Assembly (NCBI RefSeq): GCF_024648885.1
Contig: NZ_JANBBF010000009.1
Span: forward strand, 186,001 to 250,000
From: Prauserella salsuginis
Lineage (GTDB): Bacteria; Actinomycetota; Actinomycetes; Mycobacteriales; Pseudonocardiaceae
Length of the DNA: 64,000 nucleotides
Direction of reading: 5' to 3'
Positions 10,407 to 19,905 of this stretch are shown here, piece by piece (within the stretch, counting starts at the first letter, position 1; the number at the start of each line of letters is the position of its first letter). Below the pieces are notes generated by a model, which did not search any database, was not told the origin of the DNA, and saw only the letters and a list, made by a program, of their open reading frames with translations. The translations under genes were made by a program, and so were the position numbers.

Positions 10407-10422
10407 GGTTTCACGTGAAACC
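10407..10422. promoter_or_regulatory. parS site in an extended palindrome
   Basis: GGTTTCACGTGAAACC is a perfect parS core. The palindrome extends to 26 bases (10402-10427, arms begin GTCCCGG and end CCGGGAC). Confidence 0.9.
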
Positions 10423-10485
10423 GGGACCCCCGCAGTCGGACACAGGGGAGTGGCCGACCGACACCGCGGGCTGTCACACACACAA

Positions 10486-10516
10486 AAGCGGCCCGCCGGA
10501 AATCGGCGGGCCGCTT
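10486..10516 (-). terminator. Terminator of the rpmH-rnpA-yidD-yidC-jag operon
   Basis: A perfect 13-bp stem (arms AAGCGGCCCGCCG and CGGCGGGCCGCTT) with a 5-base loop lies 18 bases beyond the jag stop. On the minus strand it is followed by TTTT. Confidence 0.85.
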
Positions 10517-10534
10517 CAGTTGGGAGCGTCGCTA

Positions 10535-11128
10535 TTACTCGGGGACGACCACCACGCGCCGCTTGGGCTCCTCGCCCTCGCTCTCGCTCGTGACGCCCTC
10601 GACCTCGGCGACGGCGTCGTGAACGACCTTGCGCTCGAACGGGCTCATCGGCTGGAGCTTCTCCTTCTCGCCGGTCTTCGCCACGTTCTCGGCGGCGGTG
10701 CGGCCGATTCGGCGGAGCTCCTCACGGCGGCCCGCGCGCCAACCCGCGACGTCCAACATCAGTCGGCTACGCGAGCCGGTTTCCCGCTGAACGGCGAGGC
10801 GAGTCAGCTCCTGCAGCGCCTCGAGGACGGTCCCGCGCGGTCCGACGAGCTTCTCCAGGTCGTCGCCACCGTCGATACTCACGATCGCGCGGCCCGCTTC
10901 GACGTCCAGGTCGATGTCACCGTCGTAGTCGAGCAGGTCCAGCAGCCGCTCCAGGTAATCGCCTGCGATGTCGCCCTCCCGGACGAGCAGGTCGTCACCG
11001 GACTCCGCGTCGCCGGGCGAATCCGCCGCGACCGTGTCGTCGGGCGCAGTCGTGTCCTCGTCGGCCCCGGCCGCTACAGCCGTGGCCTTCTCTTCTTCCG
11101 TGCCGATCACCTCTGCGGTCTCGGACAT
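10535..11128 (-). CDS. jag: Jag/KhpB-type RNA-binding protein (KH + R3H)
   Basis: 197 residues from ATG at 11128 (AGGAGAAG upstream). An acidic N-terminal 50 residues precede a KH-like domain (LVGPRGTVLEALQELTRLAVQ) and an R3H domain (MSPFERKVVHDAVAEV ... RRVVV). It binds RNA and in other bacteria pairs with KhpA to control elongation and division. The place after yidC is conserved. A much longer open frame extends upstream but is out of register with the yidC gene and is not real. Confidence 0.92.
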   Translation of the reverse strand: MSETAEVIGTEEEKATAVAAGADEDTTAPDDTVAADSPGDAESGDDLLVREGDIAGDYLERLLDLLDYDGDIDLDVEAGRAIVSIDGGDDLEKLVGPRGTVLEALQELTRLAVQRETGSRSRLMLDVAGWRAGRREELRRIGRTAAENVAKTGEKEKLQPMSPFERKVVHDAVAEVEGVTSESEGEEPKRRVVVVPE

Positions 11129-11190
11129 GTCACTTCTCCTCTCGAGCCCCTCAGGCGAGGTCTGATTGCGGAAGGCGGGCGCCACGCGCG

Positions 11191-12327
11191 TCAGCGGCGC
11201 TTTCCGCCCTTGGACTTCTTGCCCTGACCGGAAGGCCGCTGCTTGTTGCCACCGTTCTTGGCCCACGCACCGCCCTTGGCGCTGTTGCCGCCCTTGGCGC
11301 CGATGCCGCCCTTCTGGGCGGAACCGCTGCCGTTCGCGTTGCTCGACGACTTCGCCGAGACCTTGCCGGAGCCCGAACCGGACCCGGATTCGGAACCTGC
11401 TTCGGACTCGGAACCGGCTTCGGTCGAGTCGGACGCCTCGTTCGCTGTCTGCTTGTTCTGCGTGGCCGGCTTCTGACCCGGCTGCGGCTTCTTCGGCTTC
11501 TGGCCCGGCTTCGGCGCGAGGTTGTCGCGCTTCTCCTTCTCCTCGACCTTCTTCTGCTCTTCTTCGCGGTCGATGCGGCCGTAGACGAAGCGCTGCTGGC
11601 CGAGCGTCCAGCCGTTGTTCGCGAGCCAGTAGATGAGCAGGCCGATCGGGAAGAACGCACCGAAGATGAGGACACCGAACGGGAAGATGTACAGCGTCAG
11701 CTTGTTCATCATGGCCGTCTGCTGCGTGGCCGACGCCGGGTTCTGGCGGGCCACCGAGTGACGGGCGGTCAGGTGCGTGGCGATCGCGGCGACGATCATC
11801 AGCGGGATCGCCAGCGGCGCGACCTCCCAGTGCCACTCGCTCGACTGGCCGGCGAAGCCGAAGTGGTTGATGGCATCACCGATGTTGATGCCGAACAGCT
11901 TGGCGTTGACGTACGAGTCGACTTCCGCGGCGTCGAAGAAGTAGTTGTTCTGCCTTCCCTCCTGGAAGTTGCGGAGCACCCAGTTCAGACCGATGAACAC
12001 GGGAATCTGCAGCAGCATCGGCAGGCAGCTGCCGAGCGGGTTGACCCCGTGCTCCTGCTGCAGCTTGCGCATCTCCGTCGCTTGCTTCTGCCGGTCGTTG
12101 GCGTACTTCTTCTGCAGCTTCTTCACCTCGGGGGCGAAGTCCTGCATCTTCTTCATCGACCGGACCTGCTTGACGAACGGCTTGAAGAGGATGCCGCGCA
12201 CCGTGAAGGTCAGGAAGACAATGCCGAGAATCCAGGAGATGGCGTTGTCCGGCCCGAAGACGAAGCCGAACACCTTGTGCCAGCACCACAAGATGAACGA
12301 CACGGGGTAGTAGATAAAGTCGAGCAC
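11191..12327 (-). CDS. yidC: Membrane protein insertase YidC
   Basis: 378 residues, GTG start with GAGGAG upstream. Five-transmembrane Oxa1/YidC core without the large periplasmic domain of Gram-negative forms: TM1 near residues 5-30, the conserved cytosolic hairpin (MKKMQDFAPEVKKLQKKY), then membrane segments around LGSCLPMLLQIPVFIGL, VAPLAIPLMIVAAIAT and LYIFPFGVLIFGAFFPIGLLIYW. The tail of about 110 residues is basic and Ser/Gly/Lys-rich (ends GKKSKGGKRR), as in actinobacterial YidC that bind ribosomes. It inserts proteins alone or with SecYEG. Confidence 0.95.
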   Translation of the reverse strand: MLDFIYYPVSFILWCWHKVFGFVFGPDNAISWILGIVFLTFTVRGILFKPFVKQVRSMKKMQDFAPEVKKLQKKYANDRQKQATEMRKLQQEHGVNPLGSCLPMLLQIPVFIGLNWVLRNFQEGRQNNYFFDAAEVDSYVNAKLFGINIGDAINHFGFAGQSSEWHWEVAPLAIPLMIVAAIATHLTARHSVARQNPASATQQTAMMNKLTLYIFPFGVLIFGAFFPIGLLIYWLANNGWTLGQQRFVYGRIDREEEQKKVEEKEKRDNLAPKPGQKPKKPQPGQKPATQNKQTANEASDSTEAGSESEAGSESGSGSGSGKVSAKSSSNANGSGSAQKGGIGAKGGNSAKGGAWAKNGGNKQRPSGQGKKSKGGKRR

Positions 12328-12331
12328 TGAG

Positions 12332-12673
12332 CTACTCCTCGGTAGATATACCAGGGGGTTGACGCCGGAGGCTGAACGTCTCGGGCACGGGGTCCCGTCC
12401 CGGTTCGGTCCACGGACCGCAACGCAGCAGTCTGCGAACGGCGAGGTAACTGCCCCGCGCCGCGCCGTGCTTCGTCAGCGATTCGGCGGCGTACGCACTA
12501 CAGCTCGGATAGAACCGGCACATCGGGGGCAGGAAGGGTGAGATCGCCTTGCGATAGAAGCGGATCGGGAGCAGCAGGATCCACGCAACCGGGGTAGGTC
12601 GCGGAGCCGCATGTGTCGTCTCGTGGTCGCCTGCACGGTCCGAGTGCTCGGCGACCGGCTGCTGCTCATTCAC
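12332..12673 (-). CDS. yidD: Membrane protein insertion efficiency factor YidD
   Basis: 113 residues from GTG at 12673, which overlaps the rnpA stop as GTGA. The family signature is complete: [31 protein letters not shown] with the three cysteine/tyrosine positions, and ending near residue 95. It is an amphipathic membrane-associated protein that helps YidC. A longer frame upstream overlaps rnpA and is rejected. Confidence 0.92.
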   Translation of the reverse strand: MNEQQPVAEHSDRAGDHETTHAAPRPTPVAWILLLPIRFYRKAISPFLPPMCRFYPSCSAYAAESLTKHGAARGSYLAVRRLLRCGPWTEPGRDPVPETFSLRRQPPGISTEE

Positions 12674-13059
12674 ACCGTTCGTCCATTGCTGTCGCGGGAG
12701 GCCTCCGGTGCGGCGCTCGTCGCACCGGCAAGCTTCAACCGCCGCAAGGCCGCGTCGAGGTCCGAGCCCAACTCCGCACTGCTCGCCTTCGCAGCCGGCG
12801 GAAGCGCTCGTACGACCAACGCGCAACCGTCCGGCAGGGTTCCGAGTCGGTCCGCGACGAGGTGACGCAGACGCCGGCTGACCCGGTGCCGCACCACGGA
12901 ATTGCCCACGGCCTTACTCACGACGAACCCTGCCTTCTTCCGCTCGCCGGACTCGGCGAGCGCGTGCAGCACAAGGCGGCGGCGCCCGGCTCGGACGCCG
13001 CCGCGCATGACGGCACGGAATTCCTCACTGCGCCGCAGGCGAGCGTCGGCGGGAAGCAC
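12670..13059 (-). CDS. rnpA: Ribonuclease P protein component
   Basis: 129 residues, GTG start. It has the RNase P protein signature in [27 protein letters not shown] (RNR-type motif) and the N-terminal [14 protein letters not shown]. It binds the RnpB RNA and helps cleave tRNA 5' leaders. It is placed between rpmH and yidD as in nearly all bacteria. Confidence 0.95.
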   Translation of the reverse strand: MLPADARLRRSEEFRAVMRGGVRAGRRRLVLHALAESGERKKAGFVVSKAVGNSVVRHRVSRRLRHLVADRLGTLPDGCALVVRALPPAAKASSAELGSDLDAALRRLKLAGATSAAPEASRDSNGRTV

Positions 13060-13087
13060 GCGCGCTCGGACCCGGCCGCAGGCGAGG

Positions 13088-13225
13088 TCAGGCGGACAGC
13101 TTCTGACGGCCCTTGCGACGACGGGCGGCCACGATCGCGCGGCCGGCCCGCGTACGCATCCGCAGCCGGAATCCGTGGGTCCGCGCGCGTCGACGGTTGT
13201 TCGGCTGGAAGGTGCGCTTGCTCAC
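13088..13225 (-). CDS. rpmH: 50S ribosomal protein L34
   Basis: 45 residues from GTG at 13225 with AGGAG 9 bases upstream. The sequence [20 protein letters not shown] and the terminal KGRQKLSA are diagnostic of L34. It is the first gene of the leftward operon and divergent from dnaA. Confidence 0.97.
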   Translation of the reverse strand: MSKRTFQPNNRRRARTHGFRLRMRTRAGRAIVAARRRKGRQKLSA

Positions 13226-13492
13226 GGCGTCATTCTCCTGGTCTGGCGACGTACAGGTCTGTGGTCGCCCCCGGACCTCGTGTGCACCACGGGCGCCGGC
13301 GCGATAGTCTCCGAACGGATGACCTCGTCGGCCGGGTGGCCGTGACGCCGCGGTGTCGGCGGCAGACCTTTCAAGGGTACGCACCCGGCCGCCCATCCCT
13401 GACACCGCCCCCTGCGGCAGGCCTGCTGCTCACGGATCCGGTTCGAATGGCGACACGCCGTCGACCATGGAATCCTTGCTCGAATGAACCGC

Positions 13493-13521
13493 TTGTGGCA
13501 TGGACCAGCGCTTGTTAGCGT
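13493..13521 (+). promoter_or_regulatory. Candidate dnaA promoter
   Basis: TTGTGG (13493-13498) and TAGCGT (13516-13521) are 17 bases apart and lie about 300 bases before the dnaA start. Within the 589-base rpmH-dnaA gap this is the best sigma70-like pair I see; it is only moderately convincing. Confidence 0.35.
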
Positions 13522-13647
13522 GCCTCTTCTCAACCCACGAAGATGAGGGGCAGGCGCGGCGTCGCCGATAAGTGGGAGACTGGGCGAGCGACACACGGAC
13601 CCGCGAGTAGGAGGGCTCGTGGGGCAGCCGTACATTAATGCACAACC

Positions 13648-13666
13648 TGTGGACAACTTGTGGATG
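13648..13666. promoter_or_regulatory. DnaA boxes upstream of dnaA
   Basis: TGTGGACAA (13648-13656), the reverse complement of the actinobacterial consensus TTGTCCACA, is followed one base later by TGTGGATGC (13658-13666). Placed about 150 bases before the dnaA start, they are suited to autoregulation by DnaA. Confidence 0.65.
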
Positions 13667-13814
13667 CTTCCTGCGCTCATGCCGCCGGAAGCCCCGTTCG
13701 ACCTGCACCGCTGCCGTCTCGGACCGGCGATCGGCGAGCACGTGCTCACGAACGTCGACAGGGTGAAATGCGCAGGCCACGTGGATGAGGTCGAGGGGAG
13801 GGGAGCAGAGCAGG

Positions 13815-16112
13815 GTGTCTGAGCAACAGCTGAACCTGGGTTCCGTGTGGGAACAGGTCGTCAAAGAGCTGTCCGACGGCACGCTCTCGCCCCAGCAGCG
13901 CGCCTGGATGCGTGTGACCCGGCCCATCGGCCTGCTCGACGGCACCGCCCTGCTCGCCGCACCGAGCGACTTCGCCAAGGAAGCGATCGAGCGCGCGCTG
14001 CGCGAGCCGATCACCGCCGCGCTATCGCGCAGGCTCGGCCGCGAAGTCTCACTCGCCGTCAAGGTCGACTCCGCCGAGAGCGCGCCCGCACCGAACGGGC
14101 CCACCTCCCCACCTCAGTACTCCTCGCCGGGTCAGCATTCCCCGGCGCCGCACTCACCGGCGGGCCGGATGGAGGGCACGCTCACCCCGGGGAGTGGCGA
14201 CACCCCCGATGTGCCCCAGCACGCGGCCGGTACGGACGCGGCGACGTCCGCCACATCCCCGGCGTCCCCGCAGGGTTCCGGCGCCAACGGCCCGTCCGGG
14301 GCACCTCGCGTCCCGCAGACGTCGGCCGCCGAGGAGACGATGGTCATGCCGACCATCCCGCCGATCCGCGACGACACCCCGCCACCGCCCGGAGTCCCGT
14401 CGAGCGGCTCCGCTTCCGCGGGGAACGCCTCCCAGTCGGGTTCGGGCGCAACCGGATCGGGGTCGGCCGAGCAGTCGCCGCGCCGGCACCAACCGGGGCA
14501 GTCGGCTGCGTCACAGGGCAGGCGGCCGACGCCCTACCCACAGCAGCCCGGCACCCCCCGGCATTCCGCACCTCAGCAGCCGGGGTCACAGCAGCCGGGA
14601 TCGCAGGCCGGGCCGCAACAACCAGGGTCGCAGCAACCCGCTCCCCGGGCCGGCGGGCAGAACGGCGGCCCGGCGCACCCGCCGGGACAGCAACAGCACG
14701 CGTCCGGGCGGCAGTCCTCGGACGGAAACAATCCCGCGGGGCAGTCCGCCCAGTCGAACCCGCGCGGCCACGCCGGACAGACCCGGTCCACGGGCGAGAC
14801 CCCGGCCGGGCCGGGCTCGCAGGCGACCGGCGGCTCCGCCGAGACTTCGCAGCACTCGGGAAGGCGTTCGCCATCCAGCGGCACGCAGCACTCCGGGAGC
14901 GGATCGGCCTCGGCGCAGTCGGCCGGTCAGTCGCGGCTCGAGGCGCTGGCCGATTCCGACGAAGAGGTCGACGAGGAAGGCGAGGCGTTGGCGGCCGCCA
15001 ACGAGATATGGCCGTCGTTCACCGGGCAGCCGACCGCGGGCCAGCCGTACACCGCGCCTGCGCAGCCGCAGACGTCGAAGACGAAGCTGAACGAGAAGTA
15101 CACGTTCGACACGTTCGTCATCGGTGCGTCCAACCGGTTCGCGCACGCGGCCGCGGTCGCCGTCGCCGAAGCGCCGTCCCGCGCCTACAACCCGCTGTTC
15201 ATCTGGGGTGAGTCCGGCCTCGGCAAGACGCACCTGCTCCACGCCGTCGGGCACTACGCCCAGCGGCTGTTCCCCGGTATGCGCGTGCGGTACGTGTCGA
15301 CCGAGGAATTCACCAACGACTTCATCAACTCGCTGCGGGACGACCGCAAGGTCGCGTTCCAGCGGCGCTACCGCGACATCGACATCCTGCTCGTCGACGA
15401 CATCCAGTTCCTCGAAGGCAAGGAAGGTACTCAGGAGGAGTTCTTCCACACCTTCAACACGCTCCACAACGCGAACAAGCAGATCGTCGTCTCGTCCGAC
15501 CGCCCTCCCAAGCGCCTCGAAACGCTGGAGGACCGGTTGCGGACGCGGTTCGAGTGGGGCCTGATCACCGACATTCAGCCGCCCGAGCTGGAGACGCGGA
15601 TCGCGATCCTCCGGAAGAAGGCGGCCCAGGACCGGCTCGACGTGCCCGGTGATGTGCTCGAGTTCATCGCCGCGCGCATCGAGGCGAACATCCGCGAACT
15701 CGAAGGTGCGCTCATTCGTGTCACTGCGTTCGCCTCGTTGAACCAGCAACCGGTGGACGTCGGCCTGGCCGAGATCGTGCTGCGCGATCTCATCCCGGAC
15801 TCGCAGGCGCCGGAGATCAGCGCCTCCACGATCATGGGTGTCACGGCCGAGTTCTTCGACGTGACGGTCGACGACCTGTGCGGGCCCGGCAAGACGAAGG
15901 CGCTCGCCACGGCGCGGCAGATCGCCATGTATCTGTGCCGCGAGCTGACGGACATGTCCCTGCCTCGCATCGGGCAGACCTTCGGCGGCCGCGACCACAC
16001 GACGGTCATGCACGCGGACAAGAAGATCCGCAAGGAGATGGCCGAACGGCGCCGCATCTACGACCAGGTGCAGGAACTCACCTCCCGCATCAAGCAGCGC
16101 GCGCGCCAGTAA
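13815..16112 (+). CDS. dnaA: Chromosomal replication initiator DnaA
   Basis: 765 residues from GTG at 13815 ([18 protein letters not shown], the domain I start). Domain I covers about residues 1-85. Domain II is an unusually long disordered linker to about residue 415, rich in Pro, Gln, Ser and Gly with repeated QQPGSQ units. Domain III (AAA+) has Walker [12 protein letters not shown] with Lys471 and Walker [13 protein letters not shown]. Domain IV ends with the box-reading helix [15 protein letters not shown]. Typical bacterial DnaA is 450-650 residues, so nearly all the extra length is linker. It opens oriC as an ATP filament and represses its own promoter through the upstream boxes. Confidence 0.97.
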   Translation: MSEQQLNLGSVWEQVVKELSDGTLSPQQRAWMRVTRPIGLLDGTALLAAPSDFAKEAIERALREPITAALSRRLGREVSLAVKVDSAESAPAPNGPTSPPQYSSPGQHSPAPHSPAGRMEGTLTPGSGDTPDVPQHAAGTDAATSATSPASPQGSGANGPSGAPRVPQTSAAEETMVMPTIPPIRDDTPPPPGVPSSGSASAGNASQSGSGATGSGSAEQSPRRHQPGQSAASQGRRPTPYPQQPGTPRHSAPQQPGSQQPGSQAGPQQPGSQQPAPRAGGQNGGPAHPPGQQQHASGRQSSDGNNPAGQSAQSNPRGHAGQTRSTGETPAGPGSQATGGSAETSQHSGRRSPSSGTQHSGSGSASAQSAGQSRLEALADSDEEVDEEGEALAAANEIWPSFTGQPTAGQPYTAPAQPQTSKTKLNEKYTFDTFVIGASNRFAHAAAVAVAEAPSRAYNPLFIWGESGLGKTHLLHAVGHYAQRLFPGMRVRYVSTEEFTNDFINSLRDDRKVAFQRRYRDIDILLVDDIQFLEGKEGTQEEFFHTFNTLHNANKQIVVSSDRPPKRLETLEDRLRTRFEWGLITDIQPPELETRIAILRKKAAQDRLDVPGDVLEFIAARIEANIRELEGALIRVTAFASLNQQPVDVGLAEIVLRDLIPDSQAPEISASTIMGVTAEFFDVTVDDLCGPGKTKALATARQIAMYLCRELTDMSLPRIGQTFGGRDHTTVMHADKKIRKEMAERRRIYDQVQELTSRIKQRARQ

Positions 16113-16153
16113 CCACGCGCCGGCCCCGCCCGCCGACGTAGGCCCCGCCCTGT

Positions 16154-16375
16154 CGTGTTGCGGATTCCAGGGCTCGTGTTGCGCCCTCCGGGGACCGTGT
16201 TGCGTTTCCCGGGGACCGTGTTGCGGGTTACCAATGGCGGTGTTGCGGGTTCCCAGGGGTGTTGCGGGTTCCGGACCGACCGACACCTCCACCGACGCGC
16301 TGTGCAGTCACCGCGTGTTCTGCATCCGGCACCGCGTGTTCTGCGCCCAGCACCGCGTGTTCTGCATCCGGCACG
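16154..16375. repeat. 21-bp tandem repeats, locus 1 (dnaA-dnaN gap)
   Basis: Two blocks. Block B has six copies whose GTGTTG word starts at 16155, 16176, 16197, 16218, 16240 and 16259, built on CGTGTTGCGGGTTCCCGGGG. Block A has three copies starting at 16313, 16334 and 16355 at exact 21-base spacing, consensus GCGTGTYCTGCAYYCGGCAC. The same families recur at 28.1 kb and 59.1 kb. Confidence 0.85.
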
Positions 16376-16961
16376 GCGGCATCGGCCATCCGCCTACCCG
16401 CTGACCGGCACTCGACGAGCTGACGTGCGCCTGCCGTGTGCGCTACACCCGGCACCCGGCAGACGGAGCACCCACCTGCACGGCCGCCGGACACGTCGCC
16501 CGCGTCACCGGATCCGAATGCCGACCACGTCCGCACCCCGGGCCCCGCCTCGCACCCTGCCTCGGAGCCGGCGATCGAGACGCGGTCGGGACGCGGTCGA
16601 GAGGTAGCCGAGAGGCAGCCGAGAGGCAGCGGGCGGGAGGCGGGCCGACGCGTTGGATCGCCGTCCGGTGAGGGCCGGTCGGGCTGCGGTCGCCGCACGA
16701 TCCAGGTGCCCGACCGGCTGTGTGCGGCGTTCGTCCGGCGGGGCCCGGATGGGGATGCAGCGCCGTTCACGGCGTCGTTCCGAGTCGGGCCGGTGGTCTG
16801 ATCCGGCTCCGAGGCAGGGTGCGAGGCCGGCTCGGCCGACCGGAACCGCTCCCGACAGACCTCGAACCAACGCCCGGAACCCTCCGGAACCGACCGCGAA
16901 CCGGCCCTCGAACCGGCCGCGAACCCGCCGGGAGGCCGTCTCGAGGCCCGTTCGGCCGATC

Positions 16962-17510
16962 CGTCCACTGTGCACAGGCGACCTTCGTCGGGTTCCGCTT
17001 CACAACGCGAAAACCGTTCGCTCCCGATCTCCGGCCGGGTTATCCACCGGACGTCCACAGCATCCACAGGGTTGTCCGCATCCTGTTCGCAGGATGTCCA
17101 CCGACGCGCTGACCGCAACGCCGCAGTACAACCGGCTCCGTCTCGCCGTACTTGTGCACGAACGAGCAGGGAAAACATCCCCACTGTGTGGAAATCCTTG
17201 TGTGCCAAGAAATCCGTCACCCCGACGGGCGATCTGTCTCACGTCGGCCGCGCACAGGTCTTGGGCACAACCGTCCCCACAACTGGGGATAACCATGGGG
17301 ACAACTGTGGGCCACCTGAGGACGGTTCAAACCACCCACATCGACCCCTGATTGGTCCACCGGTTGCCGCCCCCTGTCCTCCACACGCCGCCACGCCTGC
17401 CGACCAGGGCGAACGAGCCGCGTCCACACAACTCACAACGCTTACTACTGCGGCTGGACAAAAGATCTCTCTTAGAAGAACAAAAGAAAAAGAGAAGGGC
17501 GCCTGAAGAT
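16962..17510. other. oriC: Chromosomal replication origin oriC
   Basis: It lies between dnaA and dnaN, the usual actinobacterial position. DnaA-box-like 9-mers on both strands include CGTCCACTG (16962), TGTGCACAG (16969), TTATCCACC (17040), CGTCCACAG (17052), CATCCACAG (17061), TTGTCCGCA (17072), ATGTCCACC (17094), TTGTGCACG (17152), TGTGGAAAT (17187), TGGGGATAA (17284), TGGGGACAA (17296) and CGTCCACAC (17421). Most are relaxed versions of TTGTCCACA. An A-rich, GC-poor stretch at about 17456-17502 (many AAAAGA words) is the likely unwinding element. The stretch from 16400 to 16960 is GC-rich and shows nothing I can name. Confidence 0.85.
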
Positions 17511-17803
17511 GGGGACGAACCCGCTCGGAAGCCCCTGGCCCGATATGACCCGCGGCGGTCCCAGGCTCTACCGTGGAGACCCACACATCCGGTCCGCTCG
17601 AGCAGCGGCTGTCTCCATGTCGGTCGGGTCCGGTCCGCATCCGGTCCGACGGCGCAGATGCATCGACATGTCGACAAGCTGTAGGTTGGCGGACCCGCTA
17701 CAGCCACGGTCCGGGCTCGTCTCGAACCACGAGAGGAGTCGGCAGGTGGTCGTTTGTCGTCTTTCGAGCTACGGCGGCTCGGGCCGTCGAAAGGATGGGC
17801 GCC

Positions 17804-18937
17804 ATGAAGATCCGCGTCGAGCGTGATGGCCTCGCTGACGCCGTTGCCTGGGTGGCACGCAGCCTCCCGTCCCGGCCGCCGGTTCCGGTGCTGGGCGGAG
17901 TGCTGCTGGACGCCGGTGGTGACGGCGGTTCCGATGCGCTGACGGTGTCCGGTTTCGACTACGAGGTGTCGGCGACGGTCGGGGTCCCCGCGACGATCGC
18001 CGACGGCGGGCGCACGCTGGTGTCCGGTCGATTGCTCGCCGACATCACCAAGGCGCTGCCCGCTCAGCCGGTGGAGATCGCCGTCGACGGGGCACGTGCC
18101 TCGATCACCTGCGGTAGCGCGCGGTTCTCCCTGCCGACGATGCCGGTCGAGGACTATCCCCAGCTGCCCGCCCAGCCGGATCTGGCCGGCGAGGTCGCGG
18201 GTGAGGCGTTCGCGCAGGCGGTGGCCCAGGTCGCCGTCGCTGCCGGGAAGGACGACACGCTGCCGATGCTCACCGGCATGCGCGTCGAGATCTCCGGCGA
18301 GAACCTCACCCTCGTCGCCACGGACCGGTTCCGGCTGGCGATGAAGGAGTTCAACTGGTCGCCCGCCCAGGAACTGGGTGACGCCTCCGTGCTCGTGCCG
18401 GCCCGCACGCTTGCCGACGCGGCGAAGTCGCTGGGTACGAGCGGGTCGACGGTTCAGGTCGGACTCGCCAGCGGCGACGGCCTGCTCGGCCTGACCGGTT
18501 CCGGCAAGTACACGACGACGCGGTTGCTCGACGCCGAGTTCCCGCCGTACCGCCAGCTGCTGCCGAGCGAGCACAGCTGCCGCGCCGTCATCGACGTGTC
18601 GACGCTCACCGAGGCGATCAAGCGGGTGTCGCTGGTGGCCGAGCGAGGGACGCAGGTACGGCTCGAGTTCGGTGACGGCTCGCTGCGGCTGTCGGCGGGT
18701 GGCGACGACGAGGGGAGCGCCGAGGAGGAGCTGCCCGTCGACTTCGAGGGCGAGCCGGTGGCTATCGCGTTCAACCCGGGCTATCTCGCCGACGGTCTCG
18801 CCGCGTTGCACGCCGACCGTGCGGAGCTGACGTTCACCACGCCGAACCGGCCCGCGCTGATCAAGCCGGCTGACGAGAACGGCGACGTGGTACCCGGCTA
18901 TCTGTACTTGCTCATGCCTGTGCGCCTGCCCGGCTGA
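17804..18937 (+). CDS. dnaN: DNA polymerase III beta subunit (sliding clamp)
   Basis: 377 residues from ATG at 17804 ([24 protein letters not shown]), with AAAGG upstream; an in-frame ATG three codons earlier is an alternative. Three clamp domains are recognisable, including [27 protein letters not shown] and the C-terminal [12 protein letters not shown] that forms the partner-binding pocket. It tethers the replicase to DNA. An open frame runs further upstream into oriC but has no protein-like sequence. Confidence 0.97.
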   Translation: MKIRVERDGLADAVAWVARSLPSRPPVPVLGGVLLDAGGDGGSDALTVSGFDYEVSATVGVPATIADGGRTLVSGRLLADITKALPAQPVEIAVDGARASITCGSARFSLPTMPVEDYPQLPAQPDLAGEVAGEAFAQAVAQVAVAAGKDDTLPMLTGMRVEISGENLTLVATDRFRLAMKEFNWSPAQELGDASVLVPARTLADAAKSLGTSGSTVQVGLASGDGLLGLTGSGKYTTTRLLDAEFPPYRQLLPSEHSCRAVIDVSTLTEAIKRVSLVAERGTQVRLEFGDGSLRLSAGGDDEGSAEEELPVDFEGEPVAIAFNPGYLADGLAALHADRAELTFTTPNRPALIKPADENGDVVPGYLYLLMPVRLPG

Positions 18938-18993
18938 ACCCGCCCAGCAGACGCAGCAGCAAGCACACGCAACTACCAAGGGAAAGCATTTCG

Positions 18994-19884
18994 ATGGTGC
19001 AGCTCGGACTGGTCGGCCTCGGAAAGATGGGTTTCAACATGCGCGAGCGGCTACGCGCCGCCGGGCACGAGGTGGTCGGATTCGACCAGAACCCGGACGT
19101 CAGCGACGTCTCGTCGCTCGCGGACCTGGCCAAGACGCTCGACGCGCCGCGCATCGTGTGGGTGATGGTGCCCGCGGGCGAGCCGACCAGGGCGACGGTC
19201 GCGGAGCTCGCCGGTCTGCTCTCGAGCGGCGACCTCATCATCGACGGCGGTAACTCGCGGTTCACCGACGACAGTCACAACGCTGCGGTGCTCGCCGAGC
19301 AGGGTGTGAAGTACGTCGACGTCGGGGTGTCCGGCGGCGTGTGGGGCAAGGACAACGGCTACGGCCTCATGGCGGGCGGTGACGCCGAGGACATCGAGCG
19401 TGCGATGCCGATCTTCGATGCGTTGCGCCCGGAGGGGCCGCGGGAGGAGGGCTTCGCCCACGCGGGCGGTGTCGGTGCCGGTCACTACGCGAAGATGGTG
19501 CACAACGGCATCGAGTACGGCCTGATGCAGGCCTACGCCGAGGGCTTCGAGCTACTCGAAGCCTCCGACGTCGTCGACAACGTGCCCGGTGTGATCAAGG
19601 CGTGGCAGCGCGGCACGGTCGTCCGGTCGTGGCTGCTGGACCTGCTGATCCGTGCGCTCGAGGAGGATCCGGACCTGGGCGAGCTCGAAGGCTACGTCGA
19701 GGACTCGGGCGAGGGCCGGTGGACGCTCGAGGAGGCGATCAACAACTCGGTGCCCGCGCCGGTCATCTCGGCGGCGCTGTTCGCGCGGTTCGCCTCACGC
19801 CAGGAGGACTCGTCGGCGATGCGTGCCGTGGCCGCGCTGCGAAATCAGTTCGGCGGGCACAGTGTCAAAAAGGCCGGCGAGTGA
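18994..19884 (+). CDS. gnd: 6-phosphogluconate dehydrogenase, decarboxylating (short form)
   Basis: 296 residues, the length of the short NAD-type Gnd/GntZ group rather than the 470-residue NADP form. The Rossmann motif is GLVGLGKMGFNM, the substrate motif is DGGNSRFTDD, and the catalytic region is VGAGHYAKMVHNGIEYGLMQ with Lys and Asn-Glu. It converts 6-phosphogluconate to ribulose 5-phosphate and CO2. Its place between dnaN and recF matches Streptomyces and Mycobacterium smegmatis. Confidence 0.93.
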   Translation: MVQLGLVGLGKMGFNMRERLRAAGHEVVGFDQNPDVSDVSSLADLAKTLDAPRIVWVMVPAGEPTRATVAELAGLLSSGDLIIDGGNSRFTDDSHNAAVLAEQGVKYVDVGVSGGVWGKDNGYGLMAGGDAEDIERAMPIFDALRPEGPREEGFAHAGGVGAGHYAKMVHNGIEYGLMQAYAEGFELLEASDVVDNVPGVIKAWQRGTVVRSWLLDLLIRALEEDPDLGELEGYVEDSGEGRWTLEEAINNSVPAPVISAALFARFASRQEDSSAMRAVAALRNQFGGHSVKKAGE

Positions 19885-19905
19885 CGAAGGCAGCCGGATA
19901 ACGAC

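Larger units (their letters stand above)
9167..10485. other. 1.3 kb spacer with no convincing gene
   Basis: Between rsmG and the terminator after jag I see no credible coding sequence. Long open frames exist on both strands, but their translations are Arg/Pro/Ser-rich and change style without any domain. The stretch holds parS-type sites (9241, 10407), a minisatellite-like repeat at 10018-10117, and repeated short words such as GAGTGGCCG near 9540. It is probably a non-coding, centromere-like spacer or a badly decayed gene. Confidence 0.5.

Noticed and set aside
9175-10593. 472-residue open frame across the parS spacer
   Set aside because: The translation is Arg/Pro/Ser-rich without any domain, it runs through parS sites, a minisatellite and the jag terminator, and equally long frames exist on the other strand. 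High GC alone explains it.
10535-11836. Long 433-residue version of Jag
   Set aside because: The upstream 235 codons overlap yidC in another frame and are not protein-like; ATG at 11128 has a good ribosome site.
16228-17220. 330-residue minus-strand frame with repeated AEHAVPDAEHAV
   Set aside because: It is simply the translation of the 21-bp repeats and oriC boxes, with no ribosome site.
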